From positions 1-26,456 of IMG/VR virus record IMGVR_UViG_3300009183_000323: a stretch of 26,456 bases of DNA, one strand, 5' to 3'. Shown piece after piece: positions 1 to 8,548 of this stretch. The stretch's first letter is position 1; every line of letters starts with the position of its first letter. The notes under the pieces are model-generated. The model did no database searches. It was not told the origin of the DNA and saw only the letters and a program-made list of their open reading frames with translations. A program made the translations under genes and the position numbers. This DNA comes from a virus.

Positions 1-2228
1 CCGCCAGTGACGCTTACGCGAAAAGGTCTACCTTCTTTTTCTAACCCTATAAACTTACCCTGTTCGTTGTACAAGTTGTAGTCGCTATCACGGTAAGAGC
101 CATCTGGCATCTTAAAAAGGCCAGTGGAATAATCATAAGTTGTTCCATTTTCAAATGTTTTGGTGCCAGTAGATTGCACGGGTTTTGAAACGCCCGCATC
201 CGAAACAACTCCGGTATTTACCGCAGCGGTTTGCTCACCACCGGCCATTGTGGTGTCCGCAGGCTTCCAAATAGATGCTTTGTACGCATCTACATTGCCG
301 CCAAATTCTTGGTACGCTTTGTAGTCAGGAAAGCCTGCTTCCTTCGCTTTTGTTGCCGCAAAAGACTCAAGCTCAGGAATAGCCGTTTCTGTGTAATCCT
401 TGCCAGCAAACTTTTTGGCTTCTTCATCCGTAATGGAAAGACCGTAATCGCGCTGGGCCAAGTTCTTTACATCCGATGTAGACAACAAGCGGCCAGCGTC
501 TTCGCTAAAGTCAATTTTTGATCCATCAGCGCCGGTAAGATCCATTGGCTTTTGATTGATGCCAGCGGCATTAGTAAACTGCTGCACGCCTTCTTGCACA
601 AACTTGCCGTCCTTGGTCAAGGTCATGCCATTGGACAAAGACCAGTTGCCATCCTTGTCTTGCGTGGTGGCAGTAATAACACCAGAATTTATTGCATCAA
701 TGGTTGCATCGCGTGTTGCAACTTCGGCCAATGCCTTGGTGTAGTTCTCTGCTGATTTGTCTGCTTCGGATTTTGAAGCCGCCCAAAGGTCATAATTGGA
801 TTGATAATCTTTGGAGGCGTCTTGAAGTCTTTGAGCAAGATTGCCATCTTTTGGCGTTTCAATATCAGACTTGATGGCGTTAAAGTCTGCTACTTTTTTG
901 TCTATATCAGCGGCTTTGGTTGGCAACGAGTCAAGCATTGGCTTGTTGTCGTTGTATAGCTTGGTGGCAGCATCTTGAATTTCTTTTGACTTGGCTGCGG
1001 CAGCATTTGCTTTATCTGCTGCTGCATTTGCCGCATCAATAAACGATTGCTGCGAGGGGGCATCATATGCATATTGAAAATTAGTCCTTTCCTCCCCGCC
1101 GCGAGTTATTGATACATAAGTTCCAGTAACCCTTGCGGGCACTGCCATTCCTTCGCCAAGATCAATGTTTTGGTAACCGAGTTGTTCTAACTTGGCACTA
1201 TAGTTTTCAACCGCCCACTTGTTGTCTTCAAATGCTTTTTTGTTGGTGTTAAAAGTAGATGCCTGAACATCGTTTGCTGAAATTAGATCATCGTATTGCT
1301 TCTTAAATGGGTTGTACTGATCATCAATTGTTTTTTGGTACGCAGCGGTATCATCGTTGACCGACTTGCGTAAATCTTCAGCAGCTTTTAATTGTTTGTC
1401 GTATTCGGACTTTTCAGCAGCATATTTTGCTTGTGCTTTTTCTGTTGCATCGGTGTTTGTGGTTAATGACTTATACGTCTCCTTTGCCTTGTTGATCAAA
1501 GACGATTCAGCCATGTTGATGCTGGCGTAAGCAATGTAGTTGCCAACGGCTTGCGCTGGGTCACCTTTGCCAGACACTATGGTGTTCAATGCGGTGCTTG
1601 TGGCACCCTTCATCAAATTAATAGTGGTAGGGCTTAAACCCCAGTTGGGATTTTTATTGATTGAGTCAAAGTAGCTATCGGTTGATGAGTAGATTAATCC
1701 AGAGGTAAAGCCAGAAGAGATGCCTGTTGCAATTGACTTGCCGCTAAGTGCTGCGTTGATACCTCCAATTAAAGACGAGTTCAGACTAGCGCTTGCTACC
1801 TTTGAAATCTGCACAGCCGTATCCGCTGGCAAATTGAACGTCTCCATCATGGAGTCGGTGAAGTCCCCGGCCCACTGATTGGTTGTGTAGTTCTTGATGT
1901 CCGCGCCTATTTGCGTGTCAGACATGAAGCTGGTAGTAGCATACGATATGGCGGCAGACTTTGCTATGTCTTCAAGATTACCGCCTTTGGCCGCAGTAAT
2001 AACCGCAGACGTAACGTAAGGCGGTATACCGATTGCCATACCCGCATAAGACAATAGCGTCGGAAGCGGATCCTTGATAATTGCTTTGATTGTGTCTCCA
2101 GCAAAGTCACCTAGCTTCTGAATTCCTTTGCCAACTGCGCGGAGAGCATCGCCCGCGACATCTCCAACGGCTCTTAGTCCGTCACCAATCTTGTCTCCAA
2201 GCCATTGAACCGCCTTAGAAAGACTCAT
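1..2228 (-). CDS. giant Ala/Lys-rich helical protein, N-terminal 742 aa (runs off left edge)
   Basis: From ATG 2226-2228 the frame stays open to position 1 with no stop, so only the N-terminal 742 residues are seen. AAAGGGG lies six bases upstream. The product starts MSLSKAVQWLGDKIGDGLRA with an amphipathic helix (KGIQKLGDFAGDTIKAIIKD). Residues ~50-230 are hydrophobic-alternating Ala/Ser/Gly-rich helices (LLSYAGMAIGIPPYVTSAVI, AALSGKSIATGISSGFTSGL). Residues ~265-500 are long charged coiled coils (QAKYAAEKSEYDKQLKAAED, DAANAAADKANAAAAKSKEI). Residues ~515-740 are short beta or loop repeats (GVITATTQDKDGNWSLSNG, LFKMPDGSYRDSDYNLYNEQ). Amphipathic N-terminus plus coiled coil plus position after the tail-tip genes suggests a DNA-ejection or internal core protein; the role is inferred. 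No peptidoglycan-cutting motif is seen in the visible part. Confidence 0.65.
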   Translation of the reverse strand, partial: MSLSKAVQWLGDKIGDGLRAVGDVAGDALRAVGKGIQKLGDFAGDTIKAIIKDPLPTLLSYAGMAIGIPPYVTSAVITAAKGGNLEDIAKSAAISYATTSFMSDTQIGADIKNYTTNQWAGDFTDSMMETFNLPADTAVQISKVASASLNSSLIGGINAALSGKSIATGISSGFTSGLIYSSTDSYFDSINKNPNWGLSPTTINLMKGATSTALNTIVSGKGDPAQAVGNYIAYASINMAESSLINKAKETYKSLTTNTDATEKAQAKYAAEKSEYDKQLKAAEDLRKSVNDDTAAYQKTIDDQYNPFKKQYDDLISANDVQASTFNTNKKAFEDNKWAVENYSAKLEQLGYQNIDLGEGMAVPARVTGTYVSITRGGEERTNFQYAYDAPSQQSFIDAANAAADKANAAAAKSKEIQDAATKLYNDNKPMLDSLPTKAADIDKKVADFNAIKSDIETPKDGNLAQRLQDASKDYQSNYDLWAASKSEADKSAENYTKALAEVATRDATIDAINSGVITATTQDKDGNWSLSNGMTLTKDGKFVQEGVQQFTNAAGINQKPMDLTGADGSKIDFSEDAGRLLSTSDVKNLAQRDYGLSITDEEAKKFAGKDYTETAIPELESFAATKAKEAGFPDYKAYQEFGGNVDAYKASIWKPADTTMAGGEQTAAVNTGVVSDAGVSKPVQSTGTKTFENGTTYDYSTGLFKMPDGSYRDSDYNLYNEQGKFIGLEKEGRPFRVSVTG

Positions 2229-2230
2229 TC

Positions 2231-2716
2231 TTAACCCCTTTGCTTACCAGTTGATACGGTAAAAACGCTGTCGTCTTTGTCAAAGTGCGTTTTAACTTCG
2301 GGGTCTTTCATTTTTTTAGCCGCAAGTTTTAGCATTGTGACTATTTCTGTAGTATGCGGAAAAGCCACAAGAAAATCAAAACCAATTTTTCTGGCGGCGG
2401 CCATAAATTGATGCATATTCTCAATGTAATTTTTTGCAATGTCTCCGTTGTAGCTCTGCACAACACCAACACGGCCTTCAAATGCGGCAATTGTAAAAAG
2501 GGTGTTTCCCTCTCTGATGCGTATCAATCCTTTGTTGCTGTACATCTTAATCATTGCCGCATAAAGCATACGCTCAGGAGAAACGTGCCCTTTTTTTGCC
2601 GCCTCTTCAAGAGTTTTTTGACCATATTTATCATCATGCGCCGCTACTGCAAAAATGTCAGTAGGGTTGAGCATATGCTTCTTTGAGTCAACGGGATGGA
2701 TTCCTTGTGCGGCCAT
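2231..2716 (-). CDS. hypothetical protein (161 aa)
   Basis: The 161-residue product begins MAAQGIHPVDSKKHMLNPTD. It is mixed alpha/beta: FAVAAHDDKYGQKTLEEAAK, MLYAAMIKMYSNKGLIRIRE, NTLFTIAAFEGRVGVVQSYN, DFLVAFPHTTEIVTMLKLAA, and a charged end TVSTGKQRG. The central pattern of a strand with LFTIAAF, a loop and a helical NYIENMHQFMAAARKIGFDF is faintly like an acyltransferase (GNAT) fold, but no acetyl-CoA loop (Q/RxxGxG/A) is present, so I do not assign it. It sits between tail genes and a giant protein gene, so a structural or ejection-related role is plausible. A weak AGG site precedes the ATG. Confidence 0.6.
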   Translation of the reverse strand: MAAQGIHPVDSKKHMLNPTDIFAVAAHDDKYGQKTLEEAAKKGHVSPERMLYAAMIKMYSNKGLIRIREGNTLFTIAAFEGRVGVVQSYNGDIAKNYIENMHQFMAAARKIGFDFLVAFPHTTEIVTMLKLAAKKMKDPEVKTHFDKDDSVFTVSTGKQRG

Positions 2717-2720
2717 ATAG

Positions 2721-2978
2721 CTACCTACCTACACTTGGGTTAACGGCATTTACCAGCGCTTCCGCCCAATCATGCCAATCATTAAACTGGTCAGTCCTTG
2801 GAATGGCCTCGTTTGTAAAAACGTCAATGGCAGACAACCCGTTGCCCCAAGTCTTCCAGTCAGTGGTTGGTGATGGTATCTCAAGCTGCTGAGGAGAATA
2901 AAGCTCCACCATGAGCGATGCCCACGAGTCAAACGTGTGGTAGCGGGGGTCGTATACCTGTGCCGGATTAAGAGCCAT
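2721..2978 (-). CDS. small conserved phage protein (85 aa)
   Basis: The 85-residue product begins MALNPAQVYDPRYHTFDSWA and contains TTDWKTWGNGLSAIDVFTNE and TDQFNDWHDWAEALVNAVN. It is acidic, Trp-rich and mostly helical with no membrane segment. I recall very similar short proteins directly after nozzle-type genes in environmental phages, which suggests a linked structural role, but no function is established. It overlaps the nozzle-type gene by 11 bases, so translation is coupled. Its stop TAG lies within a GTAGGTAGGTAG run just before the next gene. Confidence 0.65.
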   Translation of the reverse strand: MALNPAQVYDPRYHTFDSWASLMVELYSPQQLEIPSPTTDWKTWGNGLSAIDVFTNEAIPRTDQFNDWHDWAEALVNAVNPSVGR

Positions 2979-5451
2979 ATGGCCTCGTATCGCCGATCTC
3001 AGCGGTTACTAATAGCTTACCAAGCTGGTAATTCCCGCCAACAACATTGGAGACAAAACGCAGCCTGATTTCCCTGCGCTGCTCACGCATATCTAATTTG
3101 CCGGTGTTCTCATCAAAGACGTATGGGCCAGTAGTCACGTCCTCGGCCTGAGCAAATGGCCGTCCTGTAACATAAATTTCCATCTCACCGGATTGCACAA
3201 AGTCAGGCTCAATGCGGTCAACCCGAAGCCATCTGTTTGCACCTTCCGGCGATGGCTGTGATGGGCCACCACTTACCCAGCCTAGATCATTGGTCTCAAA
3301 ATAGCTTGGGATGGCAGTCACTTCTTGGCCGTTTACCTCATCGGTGCCAATCTCGTGCTGGTAGAAGTCAATCAAGTTTGGCGGAGTTGAAAACGTCAAG
3401 GTATTTGTTCCGCTTGCTGTTGCGGCCAAGGAAAGCTCAATTGCCTGCGCGTAAATTGCAGTCACAGGAATTGAAAAACCAGAACCAGTACCGCCTAGCG
3501 ATGCCGCCGTTGCGCTCAAAACATCGCTAACTGCATAGTTGGCTCCCCTAGCAGTGATGGTCACGGACGTTACCGAAGCACCAGTAATGACGATAGTCGC
3601 CTTTGCATTAAATCCCAAACCGCCAGTAAGGCTGACATTGGTGTATGTTCCATTGGTGTACAAAGTGCCGCCTGTGATGGCACCAATTGTTTTGATGGCG
3701 CTAGATGTAATGCCATTAACGGTAGACCCAGTTGCTATTCCCGTCCCAGAAACAACTTGCGACAAAACGGCGGATGATTGATAAGTGTCTGTGTATGCAA
3801 AGTAGCTTCCACTTGTCAGCACATAGGCAGCAGAGAATACTTTGACGCTCTTTGTGGTCGTCCAGCCAGCCTCGATTGGGTAGGCAAACACTTGCGAGAA
3901 GTACCCTGCACTACGGTATGCGCCAGTTGATTGGCCTACGTCATACCAAACATTCTCACGCACGTTGTAGACAATGGCATCAGTGCATTCTGTTGCGTTA
4001 CCACGAGGATAGAACCACCAAATCTCGCCAAACCTTGGCACCTTGGTAACCCATACCTTTTGACGCTGGTTGTAGTTCAGGTTGTCAAAGAACCAGTTCT
4101 GGTTCATGTTGTTTGGGATTTCCTTCACAACACCGTTGTACATCAGGAATCGGTCAACTCCACACCAGTAGTACACGCCATCGTACTCAATGGCGCACTG
4201 GCTGGACATGATGGATGACTGGCTGCTGATGATGTCGTAACGCCAATATTGGGCAGGAGTTCCTGTCCCGCCGATGTAGGACACGCGAATTAGGCTGTCA
4301 ACGCTCCAAAACAGGCCAGAAGGCGAGTTGGAGCCGCCCCTGACGGGTAAGCCTTGGACAATCTTTCCGGTCGCTACATTGGTCGCATTTGCGTCCGCAG
4401 ACACCCAGTCGTTGGTGTTGCCTGCCGCGCAGTTTTGGATCAGGCCGTTGTTGCCGTACACAAACACATACGGGTGTAAGGACACAACCCCGCCAGAGAC
4501 CGAGATGTTGTTGTTGAACGTGATCGTGGTTGCGCCAGAGCTTGCGGTTGCCGCATTTGAGATTGTCACCGCTTGGAATTGACCAAGGGTAAAAACAAGC
4601 CCAGTGGTTGTGCCTGCGGTGGTGACAATTGCTGGGCCTCCCGAAGTGGCCGACAAAGTAAAATCGGTTGCAAAGGTTGTCGTGGCTATGATGAAATAGG
4701 TTGTGGCGGTCGCAATGCCAGTTGCAGTGCCTGTCAACGTACCAGAAGTTCTTACCGTCTGACCAACAAACAACCCTGCGGTTGAGGTGCAGCTACATTG
4801 ACCCCCTATCCCAGTAACGGCAACAGCGCCCAAGTTTGGCGCAGAAAGCGTTGAAGCGGTGACGGTAGTGCTTGCGGGGATGCCTGTGCCAGAAATAGAT
4901 TGTCCAGCGCCAATCAAGGTGTTGGTGACAGCTAACGACATTGTGGTGGTGCTATTTAACACCATGCTGGCAGTAAACACGCCAATCTGGCTCATTGTCG
5001 AGCCAACAATGTCGCCTATCAAGACTGGGGTATTGACTGTGTTAGTGATGTCATAAAGATTTTGGCATGGGGAAGCAAGTAATGACTGAATTCCAGAACC
5101 AGCCACATCATAAAAACCATCAAACTGCCACAAGTTACTGTTTGAGGCAGTGAAGTTTGACAGCGTGTAGTTGGTAAATCCAGCGCCAACCCCGTTGTTG
5201 TCAACACCAAAGGACTGCAACCCATTGTTGTACCCGCTGTAGATGTAATTAGTACCGCTTTGTGCGTTTAGCCAAACACCACGCGAAGGGCCGGTCAACT
5301 GAGCAGACATGACCCTATACCCGCCAATTTTGCGAGGACGGCCACGCTGGAACCTAACCCATTGACCAGAGGTGTAAAAGTTTTTGTCAAAGACTGTTCC
5401 ATCCCGCTGGATGCCGGGTTGCGTGCCAAGAGAAAAGACTTTTTGTCCCAT
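2968..5451 (-). CDS. tail nozzle / DNA stabilisation-type protein with two beta inserts
   Basis: The 827-residue product starts VFSLGTQPGIQRDGTVFDKN followed by FYTSGQWVRFQRGRPRKIGG, a signature of the phage stabilisation (P22 gp10-like) type proteins that form the tail hub or nozzle. Propeller-like segments include NLWQFDGFYD (~107), FWSVDSLIRVSYIGGTG (~381), DGVYYWCGVDRFLMYNGVV (~424-442), and GEIWWFYPRGNATECTDAIV (~475-494). The end is REIRLRFVSNVVGGNYQLGK with VTAEIGDTRPYGS. Two Thr/Gly-rich inserts interrupt it, at residues ~157-320 and ~540-690. It would close the portal channel after packaging. The start overlaps the previous stop (TAATG) with no clear Shine-Dalgarno. The family name is from memory of motifs. 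Confidence 0.65.
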   Translation of the reverse strand: MGQKVFSLGTQPGIQRDGTVFDKNFYTSGQWVRFQRGRPRKIGGYRVMSAQLTGPSRGVWLNAQSGTNYIYSGYNNGLQSFGVDNNGVGAGFTNYTLSNFTASNSNLWQFDGFYDVAGSGIQSLLASPCQNLYDITNTVNTPVLIGDIVGSTMSQIGVFTASMVLNSTTTMSLAVTNTLIGAGQSISGTGIPASTTVTASTLSAPNLGAVAVTGIGGQCSCTSTAGLFVGQTVRTSGTLTGTATGIATATTYFIIATTTFATDFTLSATSGGPAIVTTAGTTTGLVFTLGQFQAVTISNAATASSGATTITFNNNISVSGGVVSLHPYVFVYGNNGLIQNCAAGNTNDWVSADANATNVATGKIVQGLPVRGGSNSPSGLFWSVDSLIRVSYIGGTGTPAQYWRYDIISSQSSIMSSQCAIEYDGVYYWCGVDRFLMYNGVVKEIPNNMNQNWFFDNLNYNQRQKVWVTKVPRFGEIWWFYPRGNATECTDAIVYNVRENVWYDVGQSTGAYRSAGYFSQVFAYPIEAGWTTTKSVKVFSAAYVLTSGSYFAYTDTYQSSAVLSQVVSGTGIATGSTVNGITSSAIKTIGAITGGTLYTNGTYTNVSLTGGLGFNAKATIVITGASVTSVTITARGANYAVSDVLSATAASLGGTGSGFSIPVTAIYAQAIELSLAATASGTNTLTFSTPPNLIDFYQHEIGTDEVNGQEVTAIPSYFETNDLGWVSGGPSQPSPEGANRWLRVDRIEPDFVQSGEMEIYVTGRPFAQAEDVTTGPYVFDENTGKLDMREQRREIRLRFVSNVVGGNYQLGKLLVTAEIGDTRPYGS

Positions 5452-6695
5452 TAGTATGTGCCGCCAAAAACTCCGCTGGTAAAGTTGCCAGTACCAGTAA
5501 TTGACAGTCCTGTTGCCGTGAGGTCAAATCTTTGCGTTCCAAGGATAGAGATACCAAACTCACCAGATCCGGGACGGTAAATACCTGTTGAGGTCTCCGA
5601 GCCAAAGTTCAACGATGGGCCGCCAGCCGTTCCATCAATAAGCGACAAAGAATTAGCGCCTGCGGTAATGGTTGCCGCATTGAGCAAGTTGGTAGAGTCG
5701 CAAACAAGAATTACTTGTTGACTAGGGGTTATTACTGCCGAAGATGCCCCAGACACATTGGTGGTAAATGTGATCGTGTATCCCGGCCCGCCACCATTTG
5801 TCTGATTTGTGACGTAGTAGACCTGAATTGTTTGCGGCACCACAATGGTGACGTTGCCAGTCAAAATGCCTGTGTACTTCTGGATGGTGTTTGACGCCTC
5901 TGCGGCGGTCAATGTGTACGTTCCAGAGGTAACTGCCTTGGTCAACTGGCTGAAGTTGAATTGCGTGTTTTGACCAAGACCAACGGTGTAAAAAGCCGAG
6001 CCAGAACAGCAAATAATGCACGAGTCATCAGGCTGCAAAATGATGGAAGCAGCGCCATTAATCAGGTTACCACCCGATGGGGAAACGGTCAGCGTACCAG
6101 TGCCGCCGTTTCTAAGCAGCATGAACCAATTATTGCCAAGCGTGCCGACAGAGGAGAGCGTTAGGGTTCCAGCGCCGCCAGTCCAAACGTAGGATGTTGC
6201 CCTGTCAGTAGTAAGCGCCGTGTAGTTTGTTCCAAATGTTTGTACAGGGTGCGCAGTGTTGAGCGTGTTGGTGATTGCAAGCAGCCCATATCCAGCAAGC
6301 GTTGCGGCATCAGTATTGGATGAACCCAAACCAAACGCAATGATTCCCCAAGTGCCAGACTCAGTTGGATTTGCAGTGATGTAGATGTACTGCGCCTGAC
6401 TGGGCTGCACAGTAACGATTACATGGGCACCAGAGTAGTCATAAACCGTAACTGCAAAGCTGCCAGTATTGCGGATTAAGGCATCCTGACCAACAGAGGC
6501 TTGGTTTGCTGGCGGCATATACAGGCCGTATGCAGCGGATGATGAACTAACCTGCATGATCCGAGCGGCCACACTGTCCGTAACGCTGCCATTGATGGGC
6601 CACTGCAACTGCGTATTTGCAGTCAGGGTAATTGAACGGAACGAAACGTCCGTTGGCTGGATTACTTGTCCAGTAAAAGGTGATGTAAAACTCAT
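5451..6695 (-). CDS. tail fibre-like virion protein (414 aa)
   Basis: The 414-residue product begins MSFTSPFTGQVIQPTDVSFR, an N-terminal element I associate with a conserved fibre or tail family of environmental phages. It is beta-rich: ITLTANTQLQWPI, QDALIRNTGSFAVTVYDYSG, SGTWGIIAFGLGSS, YVWTGGAGTLTLSSVGTLG. A Cys cluster (SCIICCSG, residues ~225-232) is unusual for such a protein. Residues ~360-400 (SLNFGSETSTGIYRPGSGEF, GISILGTQRFDLTATGLSI) match a segment common near fibre C-termini, and the end is GVFGGTY, like the GGTF end of the 786-residue fibre. GAGG precedes the ATG. It lies between an adaptor-like gene and the nozzle-like gene, so it is probably attached to the tail base. Confidence 0.65.
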   Translation of the reverse strand: MSFTSPFTGQVIQPTDVSFRSITLTANTQLQWPINGSVTDSVAARIMQVSSSSAAYGLYMPPANQASVGQDALIRNTGSFAVTVYDYSGAHVIVTVQPSQAQYIYITANPTESGTWGIIAFGLGSSNTDAATLAGYGLLAITNTLNTAHPVQTFGTNYTALTTDRATSYVWTGGAGTLTLSSVGTLGNNWFMLLRNGGTGTLTVSPSGGNLINGAASIILQPDDSCIICCSGSAFYTVGLGQNTQFNFSQLTKAVTSGTYTLTAAEASNTIQKYTGILTGNVTIVVPQTIQVYYVTNQTNGGGPGYTITFTTNVSGASSAVITPSQQVILVCDSTNLLNAATITAGANSLSLIDGTAGGPSLNFGSETSTGIYRPGSGEFGISILGTQRFDLTATGLSITGTGNFTSGVFGGTY

Positions 6696-7327
6696 GTGTC
6701 CCTCACAATTGCTTGGCGGTCAGCTACGCGAATCACATTCTCGTTTTGCAATACAGCAATGATTTTGTCGTACTGGCCTTGCCACATGGGAATGCGCTCG
6801 TCGTTTTTCAGGAAAGGCATTGCTTGCAGCAACGAGCCATAAAGTAACGCCTGTGGGGCGTATTGGGTGAACCAGTTGGATTGGTTGGTCGAATCAAGGG
6901 GCTGGTTGCGCTCGTAGTACAAGACCTCGTAGCTGTACGCAGCCGCCGGGGTGGGCGCTATCAGCCAATGCTCGTAGTCGTAGTCGCAGAAGTACAGTGG
7001 AACGTCCGTTGAACTGGCGCTGGGCCAATACTCACGCAAGTATTCGTAGGTGCGCAGCAGGACGGGTTGGCGTTTACCGGCCACCGTCACGTTCATGGAG
7101 ACCGTCTTGCGCCAACGCGCTGGCTTTGCAATGGTGGCCTCGCCCAGAACCATGTTGCTGCCCACCACCACCAAGTTGCCAAGGAATTTGATCTCGGAGG
7201 CAATAATTTGCTCCGCCAGCATGATGAACTGAGGAATTTTTGCCAGCGTGGCGGCGTCCGTCCGCTCCAAGTAGGACTGAATGTCTTCTACAAGGGAGTC
7301 ATACGTCATTACCGAAGCGGTTGTCAT
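6692..7327 (-). CDS. second adaptor-like tail protein (211 aa)
   Basis: The 211-residue product begins with helical TYDSLVEDIQSYLERTDAAT and LAKIPQFIMLAEQIIASEIK. It then has ATIAKPARWRKTVSMNV, VLLRTYEYLREYWPS, YDYEHWLIAPTPAAAYSYEV and a helical end (LLYGSLLQAMPFLKNDERIP). This layout (N-terminal helices, a beta middle, C-terminal helices around QYAPQALLYGSLLQA) is that of adaptor proteins joining portal to tail in short-tailed phages such as SU10, as I know the family. No enzyme motif is seen. AAGGA precedes the ATG, and the stop overlaps the next gene as ATGA. With the 353-residue protein this genome would have two adaptor-like proteins; which one contacts the portal is not clear from sequence. 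Confidence 0.6.
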   Translation of the reverse strand: MTTASVMTYDSLVEDIQSYLERTDAATLAKIPQFIMLAEQIIASEIKFLGNLVVVGSNMVLGEATIAKPARWRKTVSMNVTVAGKRQPVLLRTYEYLREYWPSASSTDVPLYFCDYDYEHWLIAPTPAAAYSYEVLYYERNQPLDSTNQSNWFTQYAPQALLYGSLLQAMPFLKNDERIPMWQGQYDKIIAVLQNENVIRVADRQAIVRDT

Positions 7328-7336
7328 CTGTTTTCC

Positions 7337-7678
7337 TTATCCGACATTGCGCTCGAAATGTGGGCAATCCACCAAGGACTTGAAATTCCCGCCCCAACGG
7401 TTTTTTGGGTGTAGCGACTCCCAATAGGTTCCCAAAGGCGCGAGGACGCCCTTGTCCCATATTATCTGCCCATCCTTGAAGAAATTCAAGTCAATCGCGC
7501 ACCTCTTCAGGTGAATTGAATTAAGGGTCTTAGAGCGGCCTGTATTGACGTAAATGGCCTGTTGCTCTGGTGTGCGTGCTAACTCGCCTCCAGTGACCAT
7601 AAAACCTTGTTCTGTGGCGTATTTGATGAGGGCGCAGGCATCCAGTAGGAATGCGGCTTGTTCTTGACTCAGGCTCAT
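7337..7678 (-). CDS. endolysin, M15-type L-Ala-D-Glu/D-Ala-D-Ala peptidase
   Basis: The 113-residue product is a compact M15-family peptidase. H56 and D63 lie in SIHLKRCAIDLNFF, the SxHxxxxAxD zinc motif. WESLHPKNRWGGNFKSLVDC contains the NRWGGNF signature, and D104-C-P-H107 supplies the third zinc ligand with an acidic residue at the place of the catalytic base (E in Ply500-type enzymes). It would cut peptidoglycan stem peptides after the holin opens the membrane. It has no signal peptide, so release depends on the holin. AAAGGGGG lies just upstream of the ATG. Its length is short but normal for single-domain phage enzymes. Confidence 0.85.
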   Translation of the reverse strand: MSLSQEQAAFLLDACALIKYATEQGFMVTGGELARTPEQQAIYVNTGRSKTLNSIHLKRCAIDLNFFKDGQIIWDKGVLAPLGTYWESLHPKNRWGGNFKSLVDCPHFERNVG

Positions 7679-8193
7679 TCTTTGCCCCCTTTACGCATCT
7701 CCATGACCTTCTCAACGGTACGACCGCCAAAGTAAGCAGTCATCACCAACATACCCCATTGGCCCAGCAAATTGACGTAGGCTTCTTGAACTTGAATCCC
7801 TGCGGCGCTTAGACCAGCAAAAATCAAATAAGCGGTGAGGATGTACAGCAGAGTGCCGGGGCGTATATTCTTAGATAACCACGAGTCGGAAGCCATATCA
7901 GCCTTCCAACGGTCAGTGACGTTGTTGTCTTGGCTGGCTTGAGCCGCCAACAAGGCTTTGAGTTCTTCCTGCTCCAAACGGGCTTTCTCAATGCCGAGTT
8001 CAAGCAAGCGCTCTTCGTGGTCATATTGCAACTGGCGCAACTTGGCGACCTCAGCATCAGATGGATTGTCGGAAATCTTCACGCCAAGGGCGTTCTCGAC
8101 AACTTCTTTGCCCTTTGCTTGAATCGCAGAAGACAAAAGACCCAAGCCGTTTGAAGCGAGGGTCGAGAGTAGGGAGGCTACGATTGGAATCAT
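7675..8193 (-). CDS. holin (3TM / GTA_holin type)
   Basis: The 172-residue product matches the build of the GTA_holin_3TM group. It has an N-terminal hydrophobic or amphipathic segment (IPIVASLLSTLASNGLGLLS), a charged coiled coil at residues ~48-90 (DHEERLLELGIEKARLEQEE), the conserved-looking DRWKADMASDSWLSKNIRPG (~94-113), and two hydrophobic segments (TLLYILTAYLIFAGLSAAGI and LGQWGMLVMTAYFGG). It ends EMRKGGKE. It would form inner-membrane holes at lysis time and release the endolysin encoded directly downstream, whose ATG overlaps this stop (ATGA). AAAGGA precedes its own ATG. Confidence 0.75.
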   Translation of the reverse strand: MIPIVASLLSTLASNGLGLLSSAIQAKGKEVVENALGVKISDNPSDAEVAKLRQLQYDHEERLLELGIEKARLEQEELKALLAAQASQDNNVTDRWKADMASDSWLSKNIRPGTLLYILTAYLIFAGLSAAGIQVQEAYVNLLGQWGMLVMTAYFGGRTVEKVMEMRKGGKE

Positions 8194-8194
8194 G

Positions 8195-8548
8195 TCAGTC
8201 CTTTCCAGTTACAGTTTTGAGTGATTTGCTCACTGGAACCTTCTCTTCCAAGATTGCAATGTGCATTCGGTTCTCTGCAATCTGGTCTCGGTTGCGTTGA
8301 ATCTCTTTTTCAAGGTCTTGGCGCAATTTTTCACGGGCCAGTTCGGCTCCAGTGTTTGAAGCCTGCTTGTTATCTGATGTGACAACAAGCGAAATTTTGC
8401 TATTGAGGATGGTGACCTCATGCGCCAAGTTGGACAAGGCGCTCATCAGGTAGACGACGCAAGAAAATAACAGAGGAAGAAGAGCGAACGTAATCTTCTC
8501 AATGAGTTGACTTTTTGCTTCCATGCTATGAATTTTTTCCTCGCTCAT
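8195..8548 (-). CDS. one-TM plus coiled-coil membrane protein, lysis cassette
   Basis: The 117-residue product has a short cytoplasmic N-terminus, a membrane segment at residues ~19-38 (ITFALLPLLFSCVVYLMSAL), then a long coiled coil (EVTILNSKISLVV, LAREKLRQDLEKEIQRNRDQ). An N-in anchor with a periplasmic coiled coil is the layout of inner-membrane spanins (Rz type). However, no outer-membrane lipoprotein partner with a lipobox is visible nearby, so this remains a candidate; another membrane-anchored accessory role is equally possible. It overlaps the previous gene as ATGA and ends one base before the holin gene region. Confidence 0.55.
   Translation of the reverse strand: MSEEKIHSMEAKSQLIEKITFALLPLLFSCVVYLMSALSNLAHEVTILNSKISLVVTSDNKQASNTGAELAREKLRQDLEKEIQRNRDQIAENRMHIAILEEKVPVSKSLKTVTGKD

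Noticed and set aside
231-874. Several plus-strand frames near the left edge
   Set aside because: They lie opposite the 742-codon open frame that continues off the edge, which has a strong ribosome site and coherent protein architecture.
2231-2716. Possible acetyltransferase fold in the 161-aa protein
   Set aside because: No acetyl-CoA binding loop can be seen, so an enzymatic name is not justified.
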